Positions 1 through 7,025 of a stretch of 64,000 bases of DNA are shown piece after piece. Position 1 is the first letter of the stretch. Each line of letters begins with the position of its first letter. This DNA comes from Terrabacter terrigena. Lineage in GTDB: Bacteria > Actinomycetota > Actinomycetes > Actinomycetales > Dermatophilaceae. The stretch is taken from contig NZ_JBHTKH010000016.1 in NCBI RefSeq assembly GCF_042676085.1, forward strand, positions 1 to 64,000, written 5' to 3'. Both the position numbers and the translations under genes were made by a program. The notes under the pieces were generated by a model. The model was not told where the DNA came from and did no database searches. It saw only the letters and a list, made by a program, of their open reading frames with translations.

Positions 1-76
1 CGTTGTCCGGGAACCAATCGAGCAGCTGCTGGTACGTCGACGGATAATCCACGCCCCGAATTGGATTCACGGTCAT
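1..76 (-). CDS. IS1595-family transposase, N-terminal fragment (cut by window edge)
   Basis: Only the first 25 codons are in the window; the gene continues past base 1. The translation begins MTVNPIRGVDYPSTYQQLL and goes on with a DWFPDN-type segment. An N-terminus of the form GVDYPxTYxxxLxWFPDD is familiar from IS1595-family (DDE, ISXO2-like) transposases, which carry a zinc-binding region after it. The start is the ATG whose complement is at 74-76. Bases 77-219 separating it from the next gene are visibly less GC-rich than the surroundings, as expected for an insertion-sequence end, but I could not define an inverted repeat. Family assignment rests on 25 residues only. Confidence 0.65.
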   Translation of the reverse strand, partial: MTVNPIRGVDYPSTYQQLLDWFPDN

Positions 77-219
77 CCACAGATTCTACTTCACCCAAGC
101 AGATATGCAGAACACAAGTTCGACTTCGCCGGAAGAGTTGTCCACGCACTCGCCGGGTGAATTCGCTGTCAGCGCAACACGATCCGACTACTTGGCCCTG
201 GCAGCCTCGGGAGGGACTA

Positions 220-1152
220 CTACTTCTCGGCGGGAGCCGAACGTCGCGGCTTGCGGCGCGTGAGCAGCACTCCGGCGATGCAGAGCGCGCCGCCCGCGAA
301 CGTCAGTGGCGGCGGCACCTCCGACAGGAGCGCCCAGGCGATGAGGGTGGCGATGAACGGCACGAGGAAGGTCGTCAACGTCAGCGTGCCGGCGTTGCTG
401 CGCGCCAGCACGTAAGCCCACGTCGAGAAGGCGATCGCCGTCGGGAAGACCCCCAGGTAGGCGATCCAGAGCAGCGTGCCGGCGTCGCTGTCGCGCACCA
501 CGGTGACGAGCTCGCCGCTCCACGGGAGGCAGACGACGGCGCCGATGATGCACGCCAACCATGTGACCTCGGGCCCGGGCAGGCGCCCGAGGAGGGGCTT
601 CTGCGCGAGGACGCCGACGGCATACGTGATCGCGGCCAGCACGGCCAGCCACACCCCCACCATGTCGCCCGCGTCTCCGGAGGAGAAGCCGCGCGCGATG
701 ACGACGACTCCGGCGAAGCCCACGGCCATGCCGATGAGCAGCCAGCGGTTCATCGCCTCGCCGAGGAAGACCGTGGCCAACAGGGCGACGATGATCGGCC
801 CGATCTGCACGATGAGGGCAGACGTGCCGGCATCGATGCGTCGCTCGGCCTCGTTGAGCGCGAGGTTGTAGACGCCGAACCACCCGACACCGCACAGCAG
901 CAGCAGCGGCCAGTCGCGCCGGCCGGGCCAGGTGCGGGGCCGGCGGAGGACGAGGACCCCGAGCGCCACGGACGCGACGAGCAGGCGACCGAGCGAGAGG
1001 GCTCCGGGTGGCACGTCACGACCGAGGTGACGGATGGCCACGAAGGCCGACGCCCAGAGCAGCAGGGTGACGGCCACCGCCCCGAGGACGAGCCAGGTGG
1101 TGCGGCGGGAGTCGGCGGGGGCCTCGACGGCGGGGGGCGATTCGACGGTCAC
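220..1152 (-). CDS. EamA/DMT-superfamily transporter, probable metabolite exporter
   Basis: 310-residue integral membrane protein with about ten hydrophobic segments arranged as two EamA repeats (residues about 20-150 and 165-295). Typical features are WASAFVAIRHLG in helix 1, the RLLVASVAL segment, and the second-repeat stretch AYLGVFPTAIAFSTWAYVL. DMT proteins of this type usually export amino acids or other small metabolites. It lies 48 bp downstream of the adenylation-ACP-acyltransferase gene on the same strand with no obvious terminator between. It is therefore probably cotranscribed and under the same iron-box promoter, so it could export the product of that enzyme. Substrate unknown; the operon link is inference. 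Confidence 0.85.
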   Translation of the reverse strand: MTVESPPAVEAPADSRRTTWLVLGAVAVTLLLWASAFVAIRHLGRDVPPGALSLGRLLVASVALGVLVLRRPRTWPGRRDWPLLLLCGVGWFGVYNLALNEAERRIDAGTSALIVQIGPIIVALLATVFLGEAMNRWLLIGMAVGFAGVVVIARGFSSGDAGDMVGVWLAVLAAITYAVGVLAQKPLLGRLPGPEVTWLACIIGAVVCLPWSGELVTVVRDSDAGTLLWIAYLGVFPTAIAFSTWAYVLARSNAGTLTLTTFLVPFIATLIAWALLSEVPPPLTFAGGALCIAGVLLTRRKPRRSAPAEK

Positions 1153-1200
1153 CTGCAGACCGTAGACGTCGGCACCGACAGCGCGCCGCAGGATTTTCGG

Positions 1201-3942
1201 TCAGGTGTGCACGACTTGCCGCCACGTCGGCCGCTCGCCGCCCACGGCGCGCTCGGCACCCACGGCGAGCTCGGCACCCACGGACGACGGGCGACGACCG
1301 CCCACCAGCAGCTGCCCGAGCCCCGGGAGCAGGCGCGTCCACAGCAGCCAGTACGCGACACCCGCGACCATCGACCCCGTGAAGGCGAGCACCGGCCGCC
1401 CCCACAGCTGCTCGAGCACCTGCCAGTGGATGACGTAGACGAACAGCGAGCTCGCGGCGAGCACCTGAACCGCGGGCACGAGCCAGGCCGGCAGGCGGGT
1501 CGTCGGCTTCCACACGAGGGCGAGCACGAAGGCGAGCGACAACGCGTCACGGGCCGGGTTGCCGGAGAAGGTGCCGACGAGCGGCACCGCCGCGACGGTC
1601 AACATCCACCGCTGCCGCGGCGTGACAACTCGAGCGATCGCCCAGCCCAGGAAGAAGAGGAAGAGCACGACGAGGGCAGAACCCTGCATGCGCGGCACGG
1701 GGAGCTCGAAGAGCGGCAGCCGCAGGGTGAACGCAGCCAGCGTCAGGGCCGCGGGCAGCCCGAAGGGCCAGCGCTTCTCGAGCCTGGCGATCGCGGGCAC
1801 GGCCGTGAGCACGATCGCCACGACGAGGGCGAACACGAGCGCCTCGATGAACCAGAAGCGCCACGGCGGCCCGAGACGCTGCTCGCCGAACACCCAGTTC
1901 ATCAGGAGGACGTTGCGGGTCTGGTAGTCGCCCCACACGAAGTGGGCGGGCGCGATCACGGCGAGCGTGGGGACCACGATCCTCGCCAGACCGCGGCCGA
2001 GCGCCTTGAGCCTGGCGGCCCGTTCGGGCGTCGCCAGGGCGAAGCGTGCGACGTTGAAACCGACCAGCACGAACAGCGCGTGGGCGGTGCCCGACAGTGA
2101 GAAGAGGTCGGCATGGGTGCCGACGATCAGCAGGATCGCGAGGGCGCGCAGCCAGACGCTCGTCTCCACGGTGCGCCGGCGGGCAGCAGCGGGACGACCG
2201 CCCCGGCCGTATGCCGTGTGCCGCGTACCGCGTCCACCACGCTCCGAGCGGGGCTCGGTGCCGGCGTCCACGGTGGTCGCCCAACGCAGGTCGGCCAGCG
2301 CGTCGTCCGCCTGCTCCTGGAGCCGGCCGACGGTCGTCACGTGCCATGACGGCGGCAGGTCGCCGAGCAGCTCCTCGAGCTTCAGCGAGACCTCGACGTA
2401 GCTGAGCGAGTCGCCGCCGAGCGACGCGAAGGTCGCCTCCGCGGGCACGGCATCGCGGTGCAGGGCTGCGGCATACATCCTCGCGACCGAGCCACTCTGC
2501 GCCGCAGCGGAGTCGGCGGCTGCGGCCCCGCGGGCCCCGCCCTCGGTGCTTCTCTCGGCGAGCGCCACGATGGCCTGGTGGTCGACCTTTCCGCCCGGAA
2601 GGGTCGGGTGCTCGACGACCTCGACGACGCGTACGGCCCCGAGGGGCACGTGCCCCGCAGCTGCGGCAGCGCGTCGCACGGCGCCGTGGTCGACGCCACC
2701 GCGTCCCGGGCCGCGGTCGTCCTCGTCGCGAACCGTCACGACGAGCAGTCCCTCGCGGCCGGCGACCCGGACGTCGCGCCCGGCGTCGCGCAGGCGGCGC
2801 TCGACGACGTCGAGGTCGACACGGTGGCCCAGCACCTTGACGTGCCGGCTCGAGCGGCCGGTGACCTCGTAGAGACCGTCGGGTCCGAGGCGGCCGAGGT
2901 CACCCGTGCGCAGGCGGGTCGTCGTGCGACCCAGGGCGAGGTCGCCGGGGCACTCGGCATAGCCGAGCATGACGTTGGGCCCGGTGTAGCAGAGCTCGCC
3001 GTCGACGACCTCGAGGGCGCCGCCGGGCACGGGAACGCCGATGGAGCCGGGGCTGCTCAGGGCGAGGTCGGGCGGCAGGTAGGCCATGCGGGCCGTGGCC
3101 TCGGTCTGGCCGTACATGACGAAGAAGTCCCACCCGCTCTCACGGCCGAGCTGCGCCCAGTGGCGCACGCGGTCGGGGTCGAGGCGGCCGCCGGCCTGGG
3201 TGACGTAGCGCAGGCGAGGCAGGTCGAGGCCGGAGAAGCTCGACCGCTCGAGCATCTCGAAGGTCCACGGAACCCCGGCGAGCGAGGTGACGTCGGCGCG
3301 GCGGGCGAGGTCCCAGAAGCACTCGTCGACGACCGAGAGGTCGGTCAGCGCGATGCCGGCGCCGCGGCTGAGGTGGCTGTGCAGGACAGAGAGGCCGTAG
3401 CAGTAGTGGAGCGGCAACGTCGTTGCAGCGCAGTCGGTCTCACGGATCTGGAGGAACTCGGCGATCTGCTCGGCATTCGCCGTCAGGTTGTCCCAGGAGA
3501 GGCGCACGAGCTTCGGCGAGCCGGTCGACCCGCTGGTGCTGAGCAGCAGCGCGAGGTCGGGGTGGAGCGGGGCGGCGGGCTCGTCGCGGTGGACCAGCAC
3601 CGCCCCCTCGGCAGAGATCTCGACGTCGGGGTTCCACGCCGCCCGCAAGCCCTCGAGCACGTCGGGCCGGTCACCTGCGGCGAGCAGGACCGCATGGCCC
3701 TGCCGGAGCGCGGCGAGGTAGGCGACGAGGCAGTCGAGACGGTTCTGCATCGCGACGAGCACGAGGCGGCGGGTGCCGGCCAGCGCCCTCCCGGCGTCGT
3801 CGACGAGAACGCGGAGCTCCTCACGGCTGACGACCCGATCGGCCAGCGTGACGGCGGCGGCACGGGGGGTGCCGGGGAGGTCGAGCCAGGGCGCGCGGGC
3901 GGGCGCGGCCGTGGAGGTCGTGAGGGACTCGAGCACGTCCAC
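1201..3942 (-). CDS. Adenylation (AMP-ligase)-ACP-membrane acyltransferase fusion protein, iron-box controlled
   Basis: A 913-residue three-part protein. Residues about 1-470 are an ANL-type adenylation domain: P-loop STSGSTGSPK (135-144), MYGQTEA, RTGDLG (345-350), and a C-terminal GGKVDHQAI with the catalytic-type Lys. Residues about 480-560 are an acyl carrier domain with the phosphopantetheine motif GGDSLS (Ser 512). From about 592 to the end is a polytopic acyltransferase-3-like domain starting WLRALAILLIVGTHADLF, with the family's N-terminal His and a FVLVGF segment. The likely job is to activate an acyl group, load it on the built-in ACP and transfer it at the membrane. I prefer the GTG at 3942, because a DtxR/IdeR box with a TACCTA -10 lies just upstream, giving a leaderless start. 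An in-frame ATG at 3999 would translate through that box. The acyl substrate is unknown; mycobactin acylation enzymes are a functional analogy only. Confidence 0.85.
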   Translation of the reverse strand: MDVLESLTTSTAAPARAPWLDLPGTPRAAAVTLADRVVSREELRVLVDDAGRALAGTRRLVLVAMQNRLDCLVAYLAALRQGHAVLLAAGDRPDVLEGLRAAWNPDVEISAEGAVLVHRDEPAAPLHPDLALLLSTSGSTGSPKLVRLSWDNLTANAEQIAEFLQIRETDCAATTLPLHYCYGLSVLHSHLSRGAGIALTDLSVVDECFWDLARRADVTSLAGVPWTFEMLERSSFSGLDLPRLRYVTQAGGRLDPDRVRHWAQLGRESGWDFFVMYGQTEATARMAYLPPDLALSSPGSIGVPVPGGALEVVDGELCYTGPNVMLGYAECPGDLALGRTTTRLRTGDLGRLGPDGLYEVTGRSSRHVKVLGHRVDLDVVERRLRDAGRDVRVAGREGLLVVTVRDEDDRGPGRGGVDHGAVRRAAAAAGHVPLGAVRVVEVVEHPTLPGGKVDHQAIVALAERSTEGGARGAAAADSAAAQSGSVARMYAAALHRDAVPAEATFASLGGDSLSYVEVSLKLEELLGDLPPSWHVTTVGRLQEQADDALADLRWATTVDAGTEPRSERGGRGTRHTAYGRGGRPAAARRRTVETSVWLRALAILLIVGTHADLFSLSGTAHALFVLVGFNVARFALATPERAARLKALGRGLARIVVPTLAVIAPAHFVWGDYQTRNVLLMNWVFGEQRLGPPWRFWFIEALVFALVVAIVLTAVPAIARLEKRWPFGLPAALTLAAFTLRLPLFELPVPRMQGSALVVLFLFFLGWAIARVVTPRQRWMLTVAAVPLVGTFSGNPARDALSLAFVLALVWKPTTRLPAWLVPAVQVLAASSLFVYVIHWQVLEQLWGRPVLAFTGSMVAGVAYWLLWTRLLPGLGQLLVGGRRPSSVGAELAVGAERAVGGERPTWRQVVHT

Positions 3943-3947
3943 ATTAG

Positions 3948-3966
3948 ATAGGTAAGCCTTACCTAA
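3948..3966 (-). promoter_or_regulatory. DtxR/IdeR iron box overlapping the promoter of the fusion gene
   Basis: Read on the minus strand the 19 bp are TTAGGTAAGGCTTACCTAT, an almost perfect palindrome matching the DtxR/IdeR consensus TTAGGTTAGGCTAACCTAA at 16 of 19 positions. It overlaps a TACCTA -10 hexamer placed 6 nt before the GTG at 3942, so a bound iron-loaded repressor should block RNA polymerase. It is about 15 bp from the -35 of the divergent cysteine dioxygenase promoter, so it could affect that promoter too. Confidence 0.8.
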
Positions 3967-3980
3967 TGGCAAACCCCTGC

Positions 3981-4009
3981 TTGCCGATCGGAGCAACATA
4001 AGTTAGCGT
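3981..4009 (+). promoter_or_regulatory. Promoter of the cysteine dioxygenase operon
   Basis: TTGCCG (3981-3986), a 17-bp spacer, then TAGCGT (4004-4009). The predicted start of transcription, 7-8 nt after the -10, coincides with the ATG at 4017, giving a leaderless upstream ORF. The same TAGCGT-N7-ATG geometry recurs at 17718. Confidence 0.55.
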
Positions 4010-4016
4010 TTTGTCT

Positions 4017-4145
4017 ATGAGAACCGATGGTTATGTGAGTGAGCGGGCGGACCGGCCCGGCTTCCCCGCGCCCATCGCGTGCCCGAGCCGCTGGGCGGGA
4101 CGAATGTATGCCTGTCGACCGCTCGGGAGCCGCCGTGCAGCCTGA
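4017..4145 (+). CDS. Leaderless 42-codon upstream ORF, candidate cysteine-responsive leader peptide
   Basis: ATG at 4017 sits at the predicted transcription start and opens a 42-codon frame closed by TGA at 4143-4145, 70 bp before the cysteine dioxygenase gene. The peptide has two Cys codons (22 and 33) and an Arg-rich C-terminus (GSRRAA). Downstream, an 8-bp inverted repeat CGCTCGGG/CCCGAGCG brackets the end of the ORF. Leaderless Cys-containing upstream ORFs that attenuate cysteine-related operons are known in mycobacteria; this one lacks a run of Cys codons, so the role is only a hypothesis. No homology recognised. Confidence 0.35.
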   Translation: MRTDGYVSERADRPGFPAPIACPSRWAGRMYACRPLGSRRAA

Positions 4146-4215
4146 TCTCCTGCTGCCGGCCGCCCCGAGCGCCGCCGACCACACGCACACCGCACCCACC
4201 CGAAAGGCTTCCACC

Positions 4216-4713
4216 ATGTCCCGCGGCGCCCAGCGCATCTCCGTCGACCTCGCCGACACCGCCCGAAGGCTCTCCCGCCAGCGCACGATCTGGCAGGGCC
4301 TCGTCGACTTCGACCCCATCACCCGCTACTACGCCCGCCTCCTGGCCGACGAGCACCACGAGGCGTGGCTGCTCACGTGGCTCCCCGGCCAGGGCACGCC
4401 ATGGCACGACCACGGCGGCAGCGCCGGCTCGTTCGTCGTGCTCCAGGGAGTGCTCACCGAGGAGGTGGCGGGCTACAGGACCACCGTCGACCTCGACGGT
4501 GCGCGACGGGTGACCGGGCCCGGCGTCCTGCTCACCCCCGGCGACCAGCGCACGTTCGGCACGCGGCACCTGCACCGGGTCACGAACGCCGGTTCCGACC
4601 CGGCCGTCAGCCTGCACGTGTACGCGCCCAGGCTGACCGCCATGACGAACTACCGTGCGGTCGCCGGCGTCCTCGAGGCCGAGGAGCACGCCGAGGTCGG
4701 GGTCGACTGGTGA
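4216..4713 (+). CDS. Cysteine dioxygenase-type cupin
   Basis: A 165-residue cupin. The iron-binding signature is seen as GTPWHDHGGSAGSF (HxH, with no acidic ligand, typical of thiol dioxygenases) and a third histidine in the RHLHRVTNAG segment, followed by SLHVYAPRL. The family oxidises cysteine to cysteine sulfinate using non-haem Fe(II) and O2 in the cytoplasm. ATG 4216 is chosen because GAAAGG lies 8 nt upstream; reading from the earlier in-frame ATG at 4039 would add a tail unlike the family. The stop overlaps the GTG of the rhodanese gene (GTGA), so the two are translationally coupled. Closely related mercaptopropionate dioxygenase activity cannot be excluded. Confidence 0.85.
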   Translation: MSRGAQRISVDLADTARRLSRQRTIWQGLVDFDPITRYYARLLADEHHEAWLLTWLPGQGTPWHDHGGSAGSFVVLQGVLTEEVAGYRTTVDLDGARRVTGPGVLLTPGDQRTFGTRHLHRVTNAGSDPAVSLHVYAPRLTAMTNYRAVAGVLEAEEHAEVGVDW

Positions 4714-5141
4714 GCAAGGACCCCATCCCCGGACGCCCACCACGCACCATCGACGAGGTGCTCGCCGAGGCACGGAGCCACCTGCACCGGATCACGCCGC
4801 AGCAGGCGGACGCCGCACGCGCCGAGGGCGCCGTCATCGTCGACATCCGCCCCGCTGCCCAGCGGGCCGCAGAGGGTGAGCTCGACTTCGCGACCGTGAT
4901 CGAGCGCAACGTGCTCGAGTGGCGCCTCGACCCGGCGAGCGACGCCTCGCTGCCCATCGCCAGCCACGACCTGCACGTCATCGTGCTCTGCCAGGAGGGC
5001 TACACCTCGAGCTTGGCGGCGGCCGCGCTCCAGGAGCTGGGCATCCACCGCGCCACCGACGTCATCGGGGGGTATGCCGCCTGGCGGGCCTGGCAGGAGG
5101 AGCAGTCCGCGGCGGCGTCGCCGTCGCAGCAGCAGTCCTGA
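4710..5141 (+). CDS. Rhodanese-like sulfurtransferase
   Basis: 143 residues, starting at the GTG that overlaps the preceding TGA. A single rhodanese domain includes the VIVDIRP strand and the active loop CQEGYTSS with catalytic Cys 94, ending with GGYAAW. The six-residue loop after Cys is the usual size for sulfurtransferases. Pairing with cysteine dioxygenase suggests handling of sulfane sulfur produced during cysteine breakdown. Its last 80 bp overlap, antisense, the end of the convergent lysG-type gene. Confidence 0.85.
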   Translation: MSKDPIPGRPPRTIDEVLAEARSHLHRITPQQADAARAEGAVIVDIRPAAQRAAEGELDFATVIERNVLEWRLDPASDASLPIASHDLHVIVLCQEGYTSSLAAAALQELGIHRATDVIGGYAAWRAWQEEQSAAASPSQQQS

Positions 5142-5985
5142 CGACGTCGCTGAGCCGGTCGAGGTGCTCGGACGGCAGGCGCCAGCGCTGCCAGTAGAGC
5201 GGCACGTCGACGTGGTCGCGGGCGCCGAGCCGCACGAGGTCGCCGGTGTCGAGCACCTCGGCGAGCTGGGACGTCAGCAATGCACCCCACCCGAGCCCCG
5301 CGCGTACGGCAGTGACGAAGCCCGTGCCGTCGGGCACCTCGTGGGTCGGCGGCGCCGCGGGGACGCGGTGGCGGTCGAGGATCCGCTGCTGGATGTCGTC
5401 CTTGGCGTTGAACCGGACGACCGGCATCGCGCCCCAGTCGATCCCGCGGCCGAACCGGAAGCGCTCGACGAGCTCGGGTGTGGCGACCGGCAGGTAGCGC
5501 AGGGTCACGAGAGGTTCGGTCGAGCAGCCCTGCACGGGCGTCGGGTCCGACGTCACCGCGGCGAGCACCTCGCCCGACCGCAGCAGCCGCGCCGAGTGGT
5601 CCTGGTCCTCGACGTGCACCCGGATCACGACGTCGGGCCAACCGGCCACCTCGCCGAACACCGCCCCGAACCACGTCGACATCGAGTCGGCGTTGACGGC
5701 CACGGGCAGGTCGACCCGCCCCTGCACGCCGGACGACAGGCCGGCGAGCGCCTCGGCCTCGAGCAGCCCCTGCTGACGGGCGAGCCGGACGAGCGCCTCA
5801 CCGGCCGCGGTGGGACGGCACGGGCTGGCGCGCACGACGACGACCTGCCCCACCTCGGCCTCGAGGGCCTTGACGCGCTGGCTCACGGCCGACGCCGTCA
5901 CGTGCAGGCGCCGCGCCGCCGCGTCGAAGGTGCCGGTGTCGACGATGGCGAGCAGGGTCGCCAGGTGCTCGGGCTGCAACCTCAT
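5062..5985 (-). CDS. lysG: LysR-family regulator of the ArgP/LysG type
   Basis: 307 residues: N-terminal winged helix-turn-helix (FDAAARRLHVTASAVSQRVK, about 20-39) and a periplasmic-binding-like effector domain. The HTH wording and the divergent position relative to a LysE exporter are the hallmarks of the LysG/ArgP subgroup, which activates the exporter when intracellular Lys or Arg is high. A 7-bp inverted repeat in the intergenic region (6003-6025) overlaps the lysE -35 and is the probable binding site. The 3' end overlaps the rhodanese gene by 80 bp. Confidence 0.85.
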   Translation of the reverse strand: MRLQPEHLATLLAIVDTGTFDAAARRLHVTASAVSQRVKALEAEVGQVVVVRASPCRPTAAGEALVRLARQQGLLEAEALAGLSSGVQGRVDLPVAVNADSMSTWFGAVFGEVAGWPDVVIRVHVEDQDHSARLLRSGEVLAAVTSDPTPVQGCSTEPLVTLRYLPVATPELVERFRFGRGIDWGAMPVVRFNAKDDIQQRILDRHRVPAAPPTHEVPDGTGFVTAVRAGLGWGALLTSQLAEVLDTGDLVRLGARDHVDVPLYWQRWRLPSEHLDRLSDVVRTAAATATPPRTAPPARPARRHTPR

Positions 5986-6002
5986 GAAGTCATGCTAATG
6001 AT

Positions 6003-6048
6003 AGTGAAGAATCCTTCGCTTCACTGAATCGCCGTCCGCCCGTACCGT
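6003..6048 (+). promoter_or_regulatory. lysG operator and lysE promoter
   Basis: Inverted repeat AGTGAAG (6003-6009), 9-bp spacer, CTTCACT (6019-6025), a LysR-type site. Its right arm contains the lysE -35 TTCACT (6020-6025), followed by a 17-bp spacer and -10 TACCGT (6043-6048), 6 nt before the GTG at 6055. This predicts a leaderless lysE mRNA and activator contact at the -35 region. Confidence 0.6.
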
Positions 6049-6054
6049 CGAACG

Positions 6055-6651
6055 GTGACCTCCCTCCTGCCCGGCTTCCTCACGATGGCCTCGCTCATCA
6101 TCGCCATCGGGGCACAGAACGCCTACGTGCTGCGCACCGGGCTCACCCGCCGGCACGTCGGCCTCGTCGTGACCGTCTGCGCCCTCAGCGACGCGGTGCT
6201 CGTCGTCGCAGGGGTCCTCGGCGTCGAAGGTCTGGTCACGGCCCACCCCACCCTGCTCACGGTCGTGCGGTGGGTCGGGGCGGCATACCTCGTCGGCTAC
6301 GGGCTGCTGTGCCTGCGCAACGCGCGGCAACCGAAGGCCCTGGAGGCCGACGGCACGGCGACCTCGCGCCGCGGTGTGCTCACGACCGTCGTCGCCCTCA
6401 CGTGGCTCAACCCGCACGTCTACCTCGACACCGTGCTGCTCGTGGGCTCCATCGCGAACCAGCAGGGAGCCGACGGCCGCTGGTGGTTCACCGTGGGCGC
6501 CGTCGCCGCCAGCATCACCTGGTTCACCGCACTCGGCCACGGCGCGCGACTGCTCGCACCGCTCTTCGCCCGACCCGCGACGTGGCGGGTGCTCGACGTC
6601 GCCATCGCCCTCGTGATGTTCGCCATCGCCGCCACCCTCGTCCTCGGCTGA
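6055..6651 (+). CDS. lysE: LysE/ArgO-family basic amino acid exporter
   Basis: 198 residues with about six transmembrane segments. The N-terminal motif IIAIGAQNAYVLRTGL and the central WLNPHVYLDTVLLVGS are diagnostic of LysE/ArgO transporters that export L-lysine or L-arginine. The GTG start is set by the promoter TTCACT-17-TACCGT directly in front and the absence of a Shine-Dalgarno sequence. It is divergent from its predicted regulator, as in Corynebacterium lysGE. Whether Lys or Arg is the main substrate cannot be read from sequence. Confidence 0.9.
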   Translation: MTSLLPGFLTMASLIIAIGAQNAYVLRTGLTRRHVGLVVTVCALSDAVLVVAGVLGVEGLVTAHPTLLTVVRWVGAAYLVGYGLLCLRNARQPKALEADGTATSRRGVLTTVVALTWLNPHVYLDTVLLVGSIANQQGADGRWWFTVGAVAASITWFTALGHGARLLAPLFARPATWRVLDVAIALVMFAIAATLVLG

Positions 6652-6670
6652 GGTCGCGCCGTGGGCACGC

Positions 6671-6750
6671 CTGAGGTAGGGCGACGAGCGGATCTGAGGT
6701 AGCGGCGGTGCACGGATAGGGAGCTCACCCGATGTGGGCGCCTACCTCAG
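6671..6750. promoter_or_regulatory. Three CTGAGGTAG elements upstream of a small gene
   Basis: CTGAGGTAG occurs at 6671-6679 and 6694-6702 (23 bp apart, about two helical turns) and in inverse orientation, CTACCTCAG, at 6742-6750. They fill the otherwise empty 6652-6798 gap before the 52-residue ORF and look like an operator array. No known regulator recognised. Confidence 0.35.
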
Positions 6751-6798
6751 GAGCCGACTCTGGAGGAGTCCCAAAGAGGCACGAACAGAGGAAAGACC

Positions 6799-6957
6799 GT
6801 GAGCATCCACTACGTCGACTACCGCACCGTCCAGGCCGAGATCGAGGCCCGCTACCCGCAGCGTCGTCGCGTCCGTCGCGACTCGTCGCTCGAGATCATG
6901 CGGCGCACGATGGCCAGGATCTCTCGCGAGGAGAACAACCCGGGCCGCACGCGGTGA
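6799..6957 (+). CDS. Small basic hypothetical protein (52 aa)
   Basis: GTG start preceded by AGAGGAAAG at good Shine-Dalgarno distance; TGA at 6955-6957. The product begins with the sequence SIHYVDYRTVQAEIEARY after the initiator and continues with an Arg-rich stretch QRRRVRRDSSLEIMRRTMAR, probably helical. Its stop overlaps an in-frame GTG (6954) of the following LuxR-type regulator gene, so it may be translationally coupled to it. Third-position G/C is strong. I recognise no family; a DNA- or RNA-binding role is possible from charge only. Confidence 0.55.
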   Translation: MSIHYVDYRTVQAEIEARYPQRRRVRRDSSLEIMRRTMARISREENNPGRTR

Positions 6958-7025
6958 CGACGGCGGCACGGCCCGTGTCGTCCACCGTCCCGCCGCTGTC
7001 GGCGGAGTACGCGAGAATTCCGCGT

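Noticed and set aside
61..2100. Long open frame on + strand opposite the DMT and fusion genes
   Set aside because: Arg/Gly/Glu/His-rich translation with no domains; typical antisense shadow in high-GC coding DNA.
2458..3951. Open frame on + strand opposite the adenylation domain
   Set aside because: Shadow of a well-supported gene; repetitive Val/Ala/Gly/Asp text.
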